This document shows positions 34,573 to 48,082 of a DNA stretch of 64,000 nucleotides, in pieces (position 1 is the stretch's first letter; the number at the start of each line of letters is the position of its first letter). The translations under genes were made by a program, and so were the position numbers. The notes below the pieces were generated by a model. The model did no database searches. It saw only the letters and a list, made by a program, of their open reading frames with translations, and was not told the DNA's origin. Origin of the DNA: Lucifuga dentata (taxonomy: Eukaryota > Chordata > Actinopteri > Ophidiiformes > Bythitidae); NCBI GenBank assembly GCA_014773175.1, contig VXCM01000940.1, positions 119,265 to 183,264 of the forward strand, written 5' to 3'.

Positions 34573-37500
34573 TAAACCCCCACCCAACCCCTCCACCTCC
34601 CCCTGCTGGTCACGTGCTCCACGGCTAACTCCAATACACTGAGAAAATAAAAAGAAGAACAAGTAAAAGCTCTGAACAGAGTTGTTTCTCTGCTGCCTTG
34701 ACTAAAAAACGTGGCTACTGTATAATCTTCTTGCTTTACTTGCAATGGTGCATTACCGAGCTATTCAACCCTGCTGAGATTCCAATAAGCACATATAGAC
34801 AGAGTTTTGTTCCAACAATGAAATATCTCCAGCTTGAGAAAAAGAAAATGACACATGCTCTTACAAAATGTCTAGCAACTTTTGAAAGACAAGAGCTGCA
34901 GGAACCTACACATTTTGTAGATACTAAGTGAGGAACTTCAGGTAATAATTTGACTTCTTCCCAAAATAGATGTATAACATCTTGGATAACTGACACAATG
35001 CATGCTGGGATGCGCATGGCTGAAAATAGGCTTCTCTGAGCGAGATAAGTGTGGATTAGACTAAAGCACTGTTGGAAATAATCCTCAGTATTTAATGGAC
35101 AATGAAAACTGTCTATATTTTATTTTTATTTGTTCTAATTTCGAAAGCCATTTGTCTATTGGCTGACATCTGGCTCAGGACAGACGCAATATGACCGACA
35201 CATGATTCTTTGTGGCTCATGACATCCCTAAACATATTTTTTCCATTTTATTTTCATGATGTTGTGATAGTGTATTTTTTAGAAGAAGCTCATAAATTTT
35301 TATCATCTCACAAAAGTAAGGCTACTGAAGATTAAAATAACTAATAAATGTCTATTAAAAAAAAGAATATATATACTGTATATATATATATGTATGTATA
35401 ATAAAAAGGCAGTACCCATGGCTCTGTGAGTTATACACAATTGACATACTAGGTGAATTAATTATGTACTTGCTGGCTGCTGCTGTGGTTACGGCTAGTT
35501 TGTCCTCCACCCCCACCCCACCCAAAAAGCATCTGCTTTGGCCCCCTCATACAATTACCTCTTTGCAAACATCAAGCTTTAGGTGGAACCTGTTTGGCCC
35601 CAGATGATGATGTACAGTAATATCAACTATATGGAGAATTTTTTGGACTGCCATGAAAAGGACTTTTATAAAAAAATTGGATTAAATCCCTGCAACATTA
35701 TAGGCAGTGTGTCACGTTGGTGTTAAAAAAAAAAAATACAACTGCAGCACCAATGCTGGGATCAGAACTTATCAATCAGCCATCATATTCATACATAGTC
35801 CCTAAAATATGATTCCATAATAAGAGAGAAAGGACACTGAGGATAAATATCATGGGATAAAATGCAATAGAAATATATTTTTCTGTATATATTCTCTAAA
35901 TAATCACCAGACAACTCCAGGTTGAGAACCATTACAAATTCAAAAGGAATACTGCATACTGCTATAACACAAACTGCTGTAAATAAATTCTCCTTTGAAT
36001 TAAAATGCATCATGCTTGCTGTATTTGGAAGAGTTTCATGCCTTTTGGGCTTCTGAAACCTTTTAAAATACAAAATACTTTTGGCATATGTGAGGAAACA
36101 AGTCATTACTTCATTCCTGAAATTATGCTTTTTTTTTTTTTTTTTTTTTTTTTCAGAATTATGGCATTTACCCACAAGCAGTAAAAATTACTTGAATTAT
36201 GTTTACTAGTCAGACAGTTTCTTCTTGTGCTTTCCAGGTAACAGCCTGCAGTGAATAACAGCGCTGTAGTATTGATTGTTTTTTTTTTCACTGTGTTACC
36301 AACACTGCTGCTCTCATATGTCTGCAAGCTTTCTGCTTCTCTGTAACTGATAAATAAATTGGCAAACCACCTAAATCAGAAGCAGAATTTGAATCACTTT
36401 AATTGCTGAGTGCAATAAATACACAAGAATTAGTCTGGCTGGCACCGGTGCAGAGATACATCAACAACAAGCACAAACACAATACCACACAAACCAAGAC
36501 GACCTCTTTCTCAGATTCTAGTGTAGATTCAATTGTACAAAGCTATTTATTCCTCCACAGTGTTAGCCAGTTGGTTAAGCTCTAATATTGCTCACAATGG
36601 CTGTAACCTTTTTTTTTTTTTTAAGCTAAATAGTGTTCCCTTATGAAAGCTGAGAGCAGGAAAATCCCCTTGAATTAAAAAGTGGACCATTAACTGGTAC
36701 AGCCCCTCACCGAGTCCACATTGATTTAAGAGCAGGATCATAAATCTTCCACAGAACGGGGCTGAGATCATGAGTCTCCGGCTCAAAAGAGTAAGAAAGA
36801 ATAATAGTGTCCTGCTGCCGAGACACGTTTCAATACTGGACCTTAACATGACAATCAATTAACAAGTGAAGGGCTGAAGGTCATTAAATCGATCAAAATG
36901 CAATGTGCAGCATTCATGCATGTTTCTGGTGAATATGAACAGGATCAAATTACATCAAGCTCCTGACATGTCATTAATACTGCACCTTAACATGACACTC
37001 AGGGGATGTGGATGTGATTTAATCAATAAAAATATTAATGATATACAGTATTTCTTGTTACTTATAGTTAATATACTGTAAATACTGTATAAATAAAGCA
37101 ATTCAAGCAACTAGGCTGAAAGATGTAACTGATGCTATGGTATTCTTTATATGCTATCTTTTAATATAACAAGAATGGTTTGTATAGTGCAGAATATATA
37201 GGCTTCTGTGATATTAATAAAATAAGTGTAGGCTTCTGTCACTGTTACGTACCTACAGTTAGTCAACCAGTATTTTAACAATTTTATTTCTCAGTGAAAT
37301 TAATTTCATTTACAGATTAACAAAAGTTCACTGTAAAAAAATTCTTTATTTTACAATATTTTGTGTTTTGAAAATCTTGACATTCTGCCAAATTGAGGTC
37401 TCGAAAATGGCATTTTGCCATTTTTATTGTTTACAGAATGAGTTTGAAGGACTTGATGAAAAACCGATCACATGACAAGTGTGGAATAATTTTCTGGAAT

Positions 37501-38396
37501 CAATCAATTTTTTAAAAAGATTTTTAAATTTTTAAAAGAAAATTCTCTCACTTTTGAGACATTAACAAGTTGTATTAAAAAAAAAACTTCATAATTAATT
37601 TTAGATTTTTCTACAATTTTTGATTTCTAGAATTAATTTTTCTCATCCTTTTTTTTTCATTAGAAGCAATAACTTTCAAGGGACAAATAGAAATTTGGCA
37701 ACACTGGCAAGAAATATCAAGGTTCTTCATGAACCAAAATTTGGCATCCTAACCAGGAAATGTTTCTTTTTAAAGTTCCACCATTTCGTTGGCAAAAGAA
37801 AGCCAAACTCTTCAGACTCCAGAGAGTTAAACATTTCCTACGACTAATAAAGGTACATTCCTGTAATTTCACTGTAACATAAAAACCCGCTGCTCTCTAT
37901 AATTTTAAAAAGGAAGGTGAGACTGAAAATTCAAACACGTCTGAAATTTGAGAAAGCTACAGCCGGACTACAATCATACAAATGAAGCAGATAAAAACAC
38001 GTGCTGCTGAAAAACAAATCCACTTGTCAAACAATCCACCCAGGGAATTAAATTCACTTCAGAGATCACTGTGTCATGAACTCGCCTTTTGCTCTTTGCT
38101 TGCCTCCCACCATGAAGAATCCCCCAACTGGGAGCCAGTAACAAGGGCCATGCCCTCTGAGCTACACACAGTGGCCAGGTGAAGCAAGGCCTGCTGGGTA
38201 GTGAATAGAGATGCTGGGCCACCACAGAGAGTGATGGGTAGGAGGGCTTTTGGTCAAATTGATACCCTCCTCCACCTTGTCAACACGTTGGAGCAGGACT
38301 GAGGGAGCCCTGAACGCATCGTGGACCTGCACATAGCTAGGAATGCCCACTTTTAGCACCCTGCTAACCCTACCCCTTTGTTAGTTCATAGCACCC

Positions 38397-38398
<2 letters not shown>

Positions 38399-38459
<61 letters not shown>

Positions 38460-38758
38460 GATGGGGTTGGGGGAAAGAAGATAGGAGCAAGATACAGAAA
38501 GACATGCAATGACAAAGAGTGAGACAGAAGAAGAGCAGAAAGAGAGAAGAAGAGACAGAATTAACTGAATTGCACTCAGCTGGGTTGAGAAAGAAGAGAA
38601 AGAGAAGAAAGAATGGCAGAAGGAAGAGAGCGAGAAACAGATGCAGGGAATAGATATATACATGCAGAGAGAGAGAAATACAGGGGGAGAGCGAGAGGAG
38701 ACAAAAAAGAGAAAGACATACAGGCAGAGCAGTCAGAGAAAGAGAGAGAGAGAGATGA

Positions 38759-38800
<42 letters not shown>

Positions 38801-39180
38801 GAGCAGAGAGAGAGAATGAGAGAGAGACAGACACAGGCAGAGAGAGAGAGAGGGAGAACAAGAGAACGAGTTGGGAGCTGGGGATGATTTCTCTAGGGAT
38901 GAAGGATGTATGATTGTGTGTTTGTGTGTGTGTGTGTGTATGTGTGTGCGTATGTGTGTGTGTGTGCGTGTGTGTGTGCGTGTGTGTGTGTGTGTATGTG
39001 CTGAGGGCGCAGGAGGTGGGGGGAGTTGAGAAGGGNTGAGCGAGCGAGCGAGCAAGGCAGGAGGATGAGAGGAGAGGGGAGGTGTGGGGGAGGGAGGGGG
39101 TGAGAAAGACAGAGAGAGAGAGAATGGGCGAGGTGGGAGTGGTGGTGAGGAGAGCGAGCAAGCGAGTGAGGCAGAGCTGA
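38399..39180. repeat. Purine-rich (GA)n block with (GT)n
   Basis: About 780 bp in which the plus strand is overwhelmingly G/A: a pure GA tract at 38399-38457, many shorter GA runs, and a GT/GTGC tract at 38917-39000. A single N sits at 39036. Long Ser/Leu-rich frames on the other strand are repeat translations. Confidence 0.9.
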
Positions 39181-40103
39181 TTGAGATTCCGGCCTCCAGA
39201 GCTGCAGGCTTGCTGCTGGAGCTCAGGGAAAACACGCTCAGTTATTAGAATTCTTTTTTTTTTCTCTTTTTCCTAATGAATTAATTCTTCTCATCCAATT
39301 TAGGCAAAGATGAAAAGAGAGCAGAGCTACGAGCATCAAGTTCAGCTTTTTCTGTTGACCGGGACCATTCTCTACAGCTCATATCACACACTTATATTAT
39401 ATTTTTTTCTGGTTAACAAAACCCAAACAACAAGGATGTTTCGTGTTTGTTTTAATGTGGATTTTTCATTCTTTATTTGATATGAAAGTATAGAGAGGCT
39501 AGCTTAGGTAAAAATNCCCCCCCCAAAAAAAAAGAAATATGGAGAGAGGGCGACATGACCTCATGAACCCAAAACACACACACACAGGCATGTTTACAGG
39601 CATGCCTGTAAACATATACTAACATGTCAATCTGTATAATAGTGGACAAATATTTACAGATAGAGCACATACTATACCTCCACCAAGGCAGAGCAAGCCT
39701 AGACAAAATTTGTCTTGTTCGACTAATATTGTGGCTTAAAGAGAAAGAAACAACTGTAACAATAGGATTTAACTGTTTTATTTGTCCGAACCACCTTTTT
39801 TTTTTTTTTTTTTTTATTGATTTGGATCTGGACCAAATTGCACCTATTTACAGTCTATCATGGGATAAATAAGCCAAAATTTTCCACTGTTTTCATTCTT
39901 CTTTACTTTCTAATAAAAAAAAATAAAAATAAAAAAAAAAAAAAACTTGAAAAATGCCCTGTCAGGAAACCATTAACAACTATTAATAACCATAACAACT
40001 AATAACTAATTAATAACCATTAACAACTGGATCTGCCTCTGGATCTGGATCGACAGCAAAATGTTATGTTTTCCTCCCTTCATGCCCCCCCCCCCCCNCC
40101 CCC

Positions 40104-40118
<15 letters not shown>

Positions 40119-40135
<17 letters not shown>

Positions 40136-40213
40136 CAACTTTTATCAAAACTGGCTTAGAATTTTTGAGTAATCCTGCTAACAAACAAACAAACAAACAA
40201 ACAAACAAACAAG
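40119..40213. repeat. (CAA)n and (AACA)n microsatellites
   Basis: A C-run with an N, then (CCA)n, (CAA)7 and, 40 bp later, an (AACA)8 tract. Confidence 0.88.
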
Positions 40214-42413
40214 AAAACAGATGTGGTAAATATCAGATACTTCCCAAAGTCAAAAATGGGTAGGATAAAATTGTTGAAATTACTTGGGCCAATATTATAA
40301 AACATCTCTGCACTGAATTTTTTTGTGCAACAATTTTAATGAAACAAGTATCAACAGCAAAATCTGTTTTTATTGAAATCATTATTAAAGGTTATTTTTG
40401 AAAATAACATTTGTCTTATTTAGATATGATTTTCAATCCCTTTCCCCCTCTACTTTTTTCTGTTGTTTTTTAAATTGCCTTTTTAGTTTCCTAGCCTGTG
40501 GCAGACAATGCAGCTGTTTAAAGCCAGAACTGGTCTGGTGCTGCAGTTCAGGGTTCATGCTACAGGGAACATGGAATCCCTTTAGCTGGCTGCTTGGTGC
40601 TGACAAGGTACCTGGACTAAGATTCACTCAGACAGTCAGCAGAAGAACGTTCAGAGTCAGCTCGCCATCTGGATCAGACTCTGGTGAAGCAGATCTTCAC
40701 TGTGTCACAGGGGAGAAATTCTGCCCACAGACAAAAATCACACCATATCTTTGAGATTATTCTAGCTTTGCATTTTTTTTTTTTTCATTTCTGCAGCGTT
40801 TTTCTTCTTGTTTCTTCCTGTGAGTCATTGATAACATACAGTACCGTCCATCCACATCAGTCTGGAAGTGTGTGTGTGTATTGACTACACGCACAGTGAG
40901 GATGATGGTTCGAGTGGCCAAAGAATCTCCACAGATCAGCTGAGGAACTGCAGAAGTTAGTTGGGTCTTGGGGTCAGAAAGTCTCCAAAACTACAATCAG
41001 ATGCCACCAGGCTAATTGAGAAAAATAACTGTTTCATGATAACAATTTCTTTTTCCTTTCAATTTATTTTAATTAAAAGTTATATTTTTGCTAAACTGTT
41101 GAATGAAAGATCAAGAGGATAATCAATGAAGACATTTTTTTTTTTTTTTNATTTTTTTTTTTTTTGTCACAGCCCATTTTGCTTTTATTTACCAAGATTG
41201 CCAATATTTGTGGAGGGCGCTGTCGGCACATGTACGCTCTTCAACGATTTCAATTACATCCCCTAACCCTTAAAGGACTGACGCTACAACATCTGGACAC
41301 AATCTGCATTTACAGTATTGTGTTTTATTGAGCACATTCTGGCAGTCAGCCTCACAACTTTGATCTAGTGCATTCAACATCACAATTATTTAATAGATTT
41401 TTAGTGAGCAAGACAAAAGAACAGAAAAAAAGTAACATAAATTTTCTACTGTAAATTCAGACTCAACCACAAAATTTTAGAATCTCTATCATAAAAAAAA
41501 TTTCATTTCCTGTAGGTGTTTTGAGTTTTCATGTAAATTCTTGTGCAAGGTATAGCCAGTTATTGCTATTTGTTCTGACTGTTTCAAAATGCCTGTGAGA
41601 TAAATTGGAATTTGTGACTGCCCTACAGCAAGCCTGAAAGGCAAAAAAGGGCAATCTGTATCTTGGTCAAAAAGTGGGATCCTTGAGGACCTGCACATCT
41701 TAGTGGTTCTGTTTACAGCCAACAATGATGACGTTTAAAAAAAAAAAAAAGACAAATGTAACAGCAGAGATTTGCCAGTGAAATCTAATGGGATCGTGTC
41801 TGATCTACAGCACTTCTGAGTTGCCAAACTGGGTAACGCTATGCCATGCCGGGAAACTTCTGATCTCTGAAAATTGTTGCTCTTTATCAATCACATTTTT
41901 TTTCTTTTTTTTTTTTTTTTANTTTTTTTTTTTTTTTTTTACAAAAAAGTTGTACATTTACAAATGAAGAAATAATGTTGCATCTGTTATACATTAGTCC
42001 TTCAGGGGCTGGTTTTACCTTTGGACAAGGCAATCAGATCCCTAAGGACTTAACTATCTGTTGACATCATTAACATGAGGAATGATCATGCATTTTGAGG
42101 TCTAGGAGAAGGTCAACAGGCTGATCAGTGAAGAGATTTAATATGAGATTGTCTGCCGCTTTTGTCCATGATTGTTAAAATTTAATAATACAGGTTAGTG
42201 CAGACATGAAGTCTAGCAATATACACAGAAGTCCAATTTCTATTTGGCAGTCATATAGAACTGCTTTTATGTAACATTTAGACATGATACTCTACATATT
42301 GACTACATATTATCTAACCCTGCAGTGCTGCACAAAAAGTGTTAAGAAGCTGGATTTGCAGATTATATCCAAAATAGGATGGAATTACTCATACAGAATA
42401 GAAGGATAGAAAT

Positions 42414-42984
42414 TTAAAGGACATTACATGCATGTTTGAGCCCAATATATACAATTCTCATATATGTTACATTACTGACAACCATTTCCCAAAATATACT
42501 ACTGGAGTGGTACATTTTAGATTTTTTTTTTCCTGCCATCCAGTCCGCCATTGGTTTCAATTGATTCCAGTACACTATTAAAATCAGCTTGTAGAGACTT
42601 GAAACATGCTCGAGATAAGTAATCCATCACAGCGAACACTATGTTAAGTTTTTTTTTGTCACAGTAACTTTATTTAACTGATCCAACACAGAGCTCACGG
42701 AAGACAACATATGTCTCTGCCAGGAAATATTGTCCCGGCTTTTACCAAAATTAAAATGGCCGTGCCATCTGCAATTATGCGCAAGACCTATTAGAAGCCG
42801 AAATATTGAATTTTAAGGTAGGCATATCATCTCAACATTTGATTTTGAAAGATTAAGTGATCTGGAAAAATAACAGGGAAACTGAAATACGGTTTTATGT
42901 TTTGGAAATTGGTCGTCAGTAATATCACATGAGGGTTATATATATTGGGTTTAAACATGCAAAGTTGCTGGTATGGTCCTTTAA
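42414..42984 (+). mobile_element. TTAA-ended MITE, copy 3
   Basis: A 571-bp copy with TTAA at both edges and diverged terminal repeats (starts TTAAAGGACATTACATGCAT, ends GCTGGTATGGTCCTTTAA). It has the same internal order as the copies at 1258 and 63081. Confidence 0.83.
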
Positions 42985-43296
42985 CATTATTTTTTATTAT
43001 TATTCTTTAATTATTTATTTAAAAATTATTTATTTAAACAAACCTAAATGATAATACACTATTACATAATGAATACAGTGAACTAATAGTCTGTTACTGT
43101 AAAAATTTTCTCCATTGTCATATTCGACAGGAAAGCCACCGTGTGACTCAAACACTGCAGGACAAAAGGAAAGAAGGAAAAAAGAATCAAGGGTGAAAAC
43201 AGATTTGATCTTTAACCAGTTAAACATCTTGCATGGTCTATTATCATACGTTGTGATCAATTATTCAAGGTGGGACAGCTCTGAGGTCAGAGTTAC

Positions 43297-43469
43297 CTTT
43301 GTAAACATTGGCTTCCCATGCTGGGTGACCATGGTGCACTGATCACAGTCCAGGGTGATACACGAGTTGTGGAAGGACTCCTTGGAGTGTTTGAGGATGT
43401 AGTGGAGCTCAGTGACGCCCCCTTCAAACACCGTGCTGAAGTAACGGGGGATCAATGTCCGGCCGATTG
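43297..43469 (-). CDS. ldb2: ldb2 exon: start of dimerisation domain in this window
   Basis: Two bases of a split codon (CA, fitting the Thr of KRYT) are followed by 57 residues: IGRTLIPRYFSTVFEGGVTE, LHYILKHSKESFHNSCITLD, CDQCTMVTQHGKPMFTK. This aligns with LDB IGRTLIPRYFSTVFEGGVTDLYYILKHSKES, with a few substitutions. The acceptor is CTCCCTGCAG (CTG at 43470-43472) and the donor is GTAACT (43291-43296). It is the most 5' ldb2 exon here. The preceding exon, encoding the segment that ends in FCLEDGPKRY, was searched for up to base 64000 and not found. Roughly the first 80 residues and the promoter are therefore outside the window. Confidence 0.95.
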
Positions 43470-44116
43470 CTGCAGGGAGACGAGAGAGGACAGAGCTGCT
43501 AAATACTGAGACAAAGAGTCAAACGATCATTAAAGGGGACATACCATTCATCATAATATGTAAACAGATGTGTTACGTGTTGACATCAACTTGTTGGGAA
43601 GTAAAGGATGAATCAACACATATCACCTACTGCATTACACAATAAAAATCAGAGAAAACAATAAAATGTCCAATTTAAATATTTTAATAAGTGAGACTAC
43701 ATAGGAGAAACACTGAAACCATTTTATTTCAGAATAATATGATTCCATCTATTAAACTGAATTATTAAGACAGACAACTTCAGCAGTGAAAGTTTCTGGA
43801 AAAGCCTAAAGAAGCAAAAAGAAGAGTCTGCATGATGAAAACTGGAGGAGGAGTCGTGGAAGGAGAAAGTGTCTTCAGAGTTTTAAAGCCCTCAGGCTTC
43901 GTCTGGTTTCCATCTCCTTTGCTGCTTCAAAGAGACAAATGGAGGATAGAGAGAGGCTTACATCTGCCATTGTATTACATTTGCATTGTGGTACTGTGCA
44001 ACACGTAAATTCCTGTGTACTTGGATGTATTCTCTCATATAACACCCTATAATTTATTTTACTGAGCCCTTTCATTTTCAGTCTTCAACTACTGATTCTG
44101 CAAATACCATCAATGT

Positions 44117-45252
44117 ACACGAGCATGCAAAAGTTTGAAATCACCCAGAAATTTCCATGTTTTTGATAGAAATTGAGTTTTATTCACCAAGGTAAATATA
44201 TACCCAAGTCATTAACAATGTTGCAAATGGCTATTACTGCTGGAAATTACTGATTTATAATGAATTATTCACATAAAACTGCAAAGTCTCATTTTCAGCA
44301 GCCATCACTCTAGTGTTCTAATGATAAACTCTTTTAGTTCATCCTTAATTAATCATGTTAGAATGCTAACTGGTTATTAGAGACACCTTTGTAATTGTGT
44401 TAGCACACCTGAAACCCATTATTCTGTTTGATTAAGCAGGTAAATTGTCTTTCCTTGTGCAAGATACTTGCAATCCTAAAAGTTCAATTCTGGGTTCAAA
44501 AATTGGCAAAAAAAACAAAAAAACAAAAAAAACAAAACAAAACAACTTTATCAAGAAACACGTCACCCTGTTGTTTTGTGAAATAAAGGTTATTCCATGT
44601 GTCAGATTGCCAAAGATGTCATAGAAAGTTTCGTTCCAAAAAATGGAAGCTCCAGAAGTGGAAGGCACAGGTGCACAACTGTTAAAAATATAAGTACATT
44701 CAGTTGGCAGCTTTCTTAAATAGTACACACCAAATACCACTGTAATCTGTAACAGTGAAAAGATAACTCTTGGATGCTGTCCTTAAAGGCAGAGTTTAAA
44801 AGGAAAAAGCCATAGCTGAAGCTGGCAAATAAAAGACCAAGGTTAAAATGTGAAAAAAATGAATGCAGATGGATGACTGGAAAAGAGCATTATGGATGGA
44901 TGAGTCTAAGTTTGAGGTCTCTGGATCAAGGAGAAGAACATATGTGAGACAGAGTAAATGAAAGGATGTGGGAGGAGCGCACCTCTGGGAAGAGCTACAG
45001 AAGCTGTGGGTTGAATTTCCCTCTGAATATCTTTAAAAACTGACAGCTAATATACAGTACCAAAGGTCTACAAAGCAAAAATTGCTGCAAATGGAGGATT
45101 CATCAATGAATGTAAAGGTTGATGAATAGAACAGTTCTATCAAATGAAAAGAATGCTGTGACATTATCAATGTATTGACTGTAATTTATGTTTGTCTTAA
45201 TGCTACCTTGGTAAATAAAACTACAAAATTTCTATCATATACATGAAAACAG
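44117..45252 (+). mobile_element. Decayed Tc1/mariner-type transposon
   Basis: The left end (GCATGCAAAAGTTTGAAATC, then a TTTTTGATAGAAATTGAGTTTTATTCACCAAGGTA block) is repeated inverted at the right end (TACCTTGGTAAATAAAAC...TTTCTATCATATACATG). Between them, translated fragments match Tc1 transposase. A helix-turn-helix/GRPR-like piece (QIAKDVIESF...SRSGRHR) lies near 44606-44680, and DDWKRALWMDESKFEVSGSR lies at 44872-44931, the block containing the first catalytic Asp. Stops and frame breaks interrupt it, so it is inactive. The outermost right TIR bases are missing or diverged. Confidence 0.75.
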
Positions 45253-46839
45253 AGCAGTTGCATAAAACAGCTTTCTCTTAGGAAAAAAAACAGGATGTTA
45301 GGAAATTGCTGAACTCAAATATTGTGGTTTCTATTTGTTTTTGATCAGCTATGTAGAGCCAATCTACAAAACTCACTGCACCAGCTTCCAAACTGTGTCT
45401 TAGCAACACACTCCTCCTTAAAGAGCTTTTTTTTTATGTTTAAGCTCAACTTATCTTGCCTGGGTTTCTGCTCAAACAGATTCTCATTTTCAGCATCACC
45501 CCGCTTCACACTCTTACAGTTAACACATATACACCTGAGAGCTGCCCATTACAGACACACTCCTCTGAAACTCGGCAGTTTCACTGGAGCAACTGGACTT
45601 CAGTACCTTGCTCAAGGGCACATAAATAGTTAGAAATTTGAGTATTATTTATTCGCTTTTCCACAGACATGGTGCCAATGCTGGTGCCTAGCAGCACTTC
45701 TTGTTGCTTGTTTTGGTCTCTGTGACCTTTTTAAAAAATTCTAAAGTTTTCTGGTTATTTAGCAGTTTATTCTGTTGAAACTGCCTGTTGTAAATTCTTA
45801 ACAAATTTCTTCAAATACTTTAGTCTTTCTCTGCACTTTCTCAAATTTGTCTTGAATTCCTCTCAAGGACCAAATTGCTAAAAATGTGTTTGTTTCCTTC
45901 ACACACCACTGACCCCCAGTTTGCAGATTTTTTTTTTTTTTTTTTTTTTTAAATGATACTCTCAAATAAACTGAGGTAACAAATTTTCCTCACATCTGGC
46001 CTCTGATGTCACTGCTTCCTTGGTGCTAAACCAGCAGATTTTTGGGTCCCAAACAGCTGTTTGCTGGGGAAATGTATGTTAATAAATTCCATAGGCACCA
46101 GCACCTATGGAAATGCACCAAGGTGCACCAAGGATCTGTACCTGCAACTGCTCTGCAACTGGTCCCAAGTTTATCATTAACTTTTAATGCCCCTTCTCAT
46201 CAACACTCCCATCTAGTGTAGATCAATTTGGAGCTCAATTTAAAGGATAACAGACAAAAGGATACCATCCATTTTGGAAAATGTGTCATATAATCATCGG
46301 CTGTGGGATGAAACTTTTTATGGCAGTTCCAACCAGGAATCGACCCACTAATCCTAAATCTTAGTGACGTAGTCAACACCGAAACAAAACACCCATAAAT
46401 CCTGACTTTGGGATTATGAAGGAAAACATGTTGGGATTTCCTTTAGCCTCTAGTCCCTCACCTATTGGAACAAGTCTCTATTCCTCTGCATTTTCCTGCC
46501 TGTCAAATCTCCAACATTAGAGTATTGCTGGAGAAAGACAGAGAGAGAAAAAAAAAAAAAAAAAAAANAAAAAAAAAAAAAAAAAAACAGCACCGCTACA
46601 TTATCCAGCAATACCGAGCTTCTGATTTTAAGCAGAAATAATCCATCTTACAGTCAGCACTCTGTTGGCTACAATTATGCTTCTTCTCCTGTTTCCCCAA
46701 GGATGGGTGGTCAGGAGGGGGGTGAGATGGTGTGGTGAGTCTGAAGCCTGGGAATAAAACTTCATTTAGCAATGAAATGTCCCCAAAGACAGTGGCTCAA
46801 GCTGCTCCTGAGGTCAGAGCTGGATGATGGTAGTGTCTT

Positions 46840-46844
<5 letters not shown>

Positions 46845-46890
<46 letters not shown>
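46845..46890. repeat. (GA)n microsatellite
   Basis: About 23 perfect GA units. Confidence 0.92.
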
Positions 46891-46893
<3 letters not shown>

Positions 46894-47096
46894 GGATGGC
46901 ATTGGTGGTTGTGGGGAATAGAGGGGGTGTACCCGTGACTGGCATGTTGTTCAAATTCGATAAAGTCAGGCATGACTAACTAACACATAAAATGTTTGGC
47001 ATCGTGAACAGTAGCTGGGGGAAGAGGATGAGGATGGAGCAAGCGAGGGAGGGTGAGCTGTAGGCTCTGCATGGTGTGCATGACTGTGTAAATGAT

Positions 47097-47135
<39 letters not shown>

Positions 47136-47143
47136 CTCTCTCT
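47097..47143. repeat. (CT)n microsatellite
   Basis: A CT run with one CG interruption, about 205 bp from the GA tract at 46845 and in the opposite orientation, so the two can pair as an inverted repeat. Confidence 0.9.
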
Positions 47144-47227
47144 GTCTTGCACACTTTCTCCCTCCCACCCTTACTCTACACCATGGTTGAAAAACAAAGT
47201 ACGTCTAGGAGTGGAGCTGACTGCTAA

Positions 47228-47465
47228 TGTGGAGGAGCTCTGAGGAGAAGAGGGGGAGGGAGGCGGAGGTACGGGGCAGAGGGATGGGGACAGAAAAATA
47301 AGTGAGGGATGAAAGGGAGGGGGAGGGAGGGAGGAAAGAAGGAGGGTAGACCAAAAAAATGAGGGCTTGTCAATGAGGGAAAGAAGGAAAGGAGACAGTG
47401 AGGGGTAATAGAAGGAATGAGAGGCAGAGAGACAGCAAGAAAGCAGGATAGAGAGTGAACGAGCA

Positions 47466-47503
<38 letters not shown>

Positions 47504-47512
47504 GGATACTGA
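47228..47512. repeat. Polypurine tract
   Basis: About 285 bp of nearly uninterrupted G/A on the plus strand ends in (GA)n at about 47465-47503. Ser/Pro/Leu-rich frames on the other strand are artefacts of this composition. Confidence 0.85.
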
Positions 47513-48082
47513 AAGAGGCTCAGCTGGTACACAGATCTGCTTCTTACCTGCCATACCAAGGAGTTTAGTTATGTGCCCTAATAAAAACCACTGTGCGTAG
47601 CTCAGGGTGACAGAGTGAGAGATTAGCATGTAACAGCAGCCATGCAGGCAAATCAGGGATCATTCCAAGCATCTAGTCTTATGTCTCTCTTTAGATTTCA
47701 GCTTTTTTTTTTTTGNGGGGGGGGGGGGCTTAGGTCAAAAACATTTCTCTAAGCTCCAGTATTCTGTGTTTACATTTTGACTTTATATGAATAAGGTGCC
47801 TTAAGTCTTATGCTCAAGAGCACTATGAAGTAGAGCCCAAATCACAGATATGCCAGTGTGGGGGTGTGTGTGTATTAGCAGATACTGTGTATTAACAGAA
47901 ACTGCAGTGCATAAAAGGTTTTACATGCTATATTTTCATGTGTATTCAAACCTTATTTTTCTTAATTCGAGCTTTATTTTGTTGTTGTTTTTTATTTACA
48001 TGTATAGCTGTTTGCAAATTAAATTCAGTAAATTTGTGACCTTTACTGTTAAGAATTGACTTATACATTTGTTTACAATAAC

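Larger units (their letters stand above)
33706..43296 (-). other. ldb2: ldb2 intron (9.6 kb)
   Basis: Donor GTAACT and acceptor TTCCAG. Contents: (GA)n tracts at 34104-34139 and 34250-34303, a 114-base N gap, a 780-bp purine/GT-rich block at 38399-39180, (CAA)n and (AACA)n tracts near 40119-40213, MITE copy 3 at 42414-42984, and a candidate conserved stretch at 36650-36870. No exon was recognised. Confidence 0.85.

Noticed and set aside
38100..38185. tRNA-like segment on the minus strand (GTAGCTCAGAGGGCATGGCC)
   Set aside because: It has A-box-like bases, but the rest does not fold as a tRNA and no B-box or tail is clear.
38576..39235. 219-codon Ser/Leu-rich open frame on the minus strand
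   Set aside because: It is the translation of GA/CT and GT/CA repeats across the polypurine block.
12039..43469. Assignment as ldb1 instead of ldb2
   Set aside because: ENTQYDA rather than ENTQFDA, together with adjacency to tapt1, favours ldb2.
47171..47629. 152-codon open frame on the minus strand
   Set aside because: Composition artefact of the polypurine tract; the residues are SLSLSLS and PPP runs.
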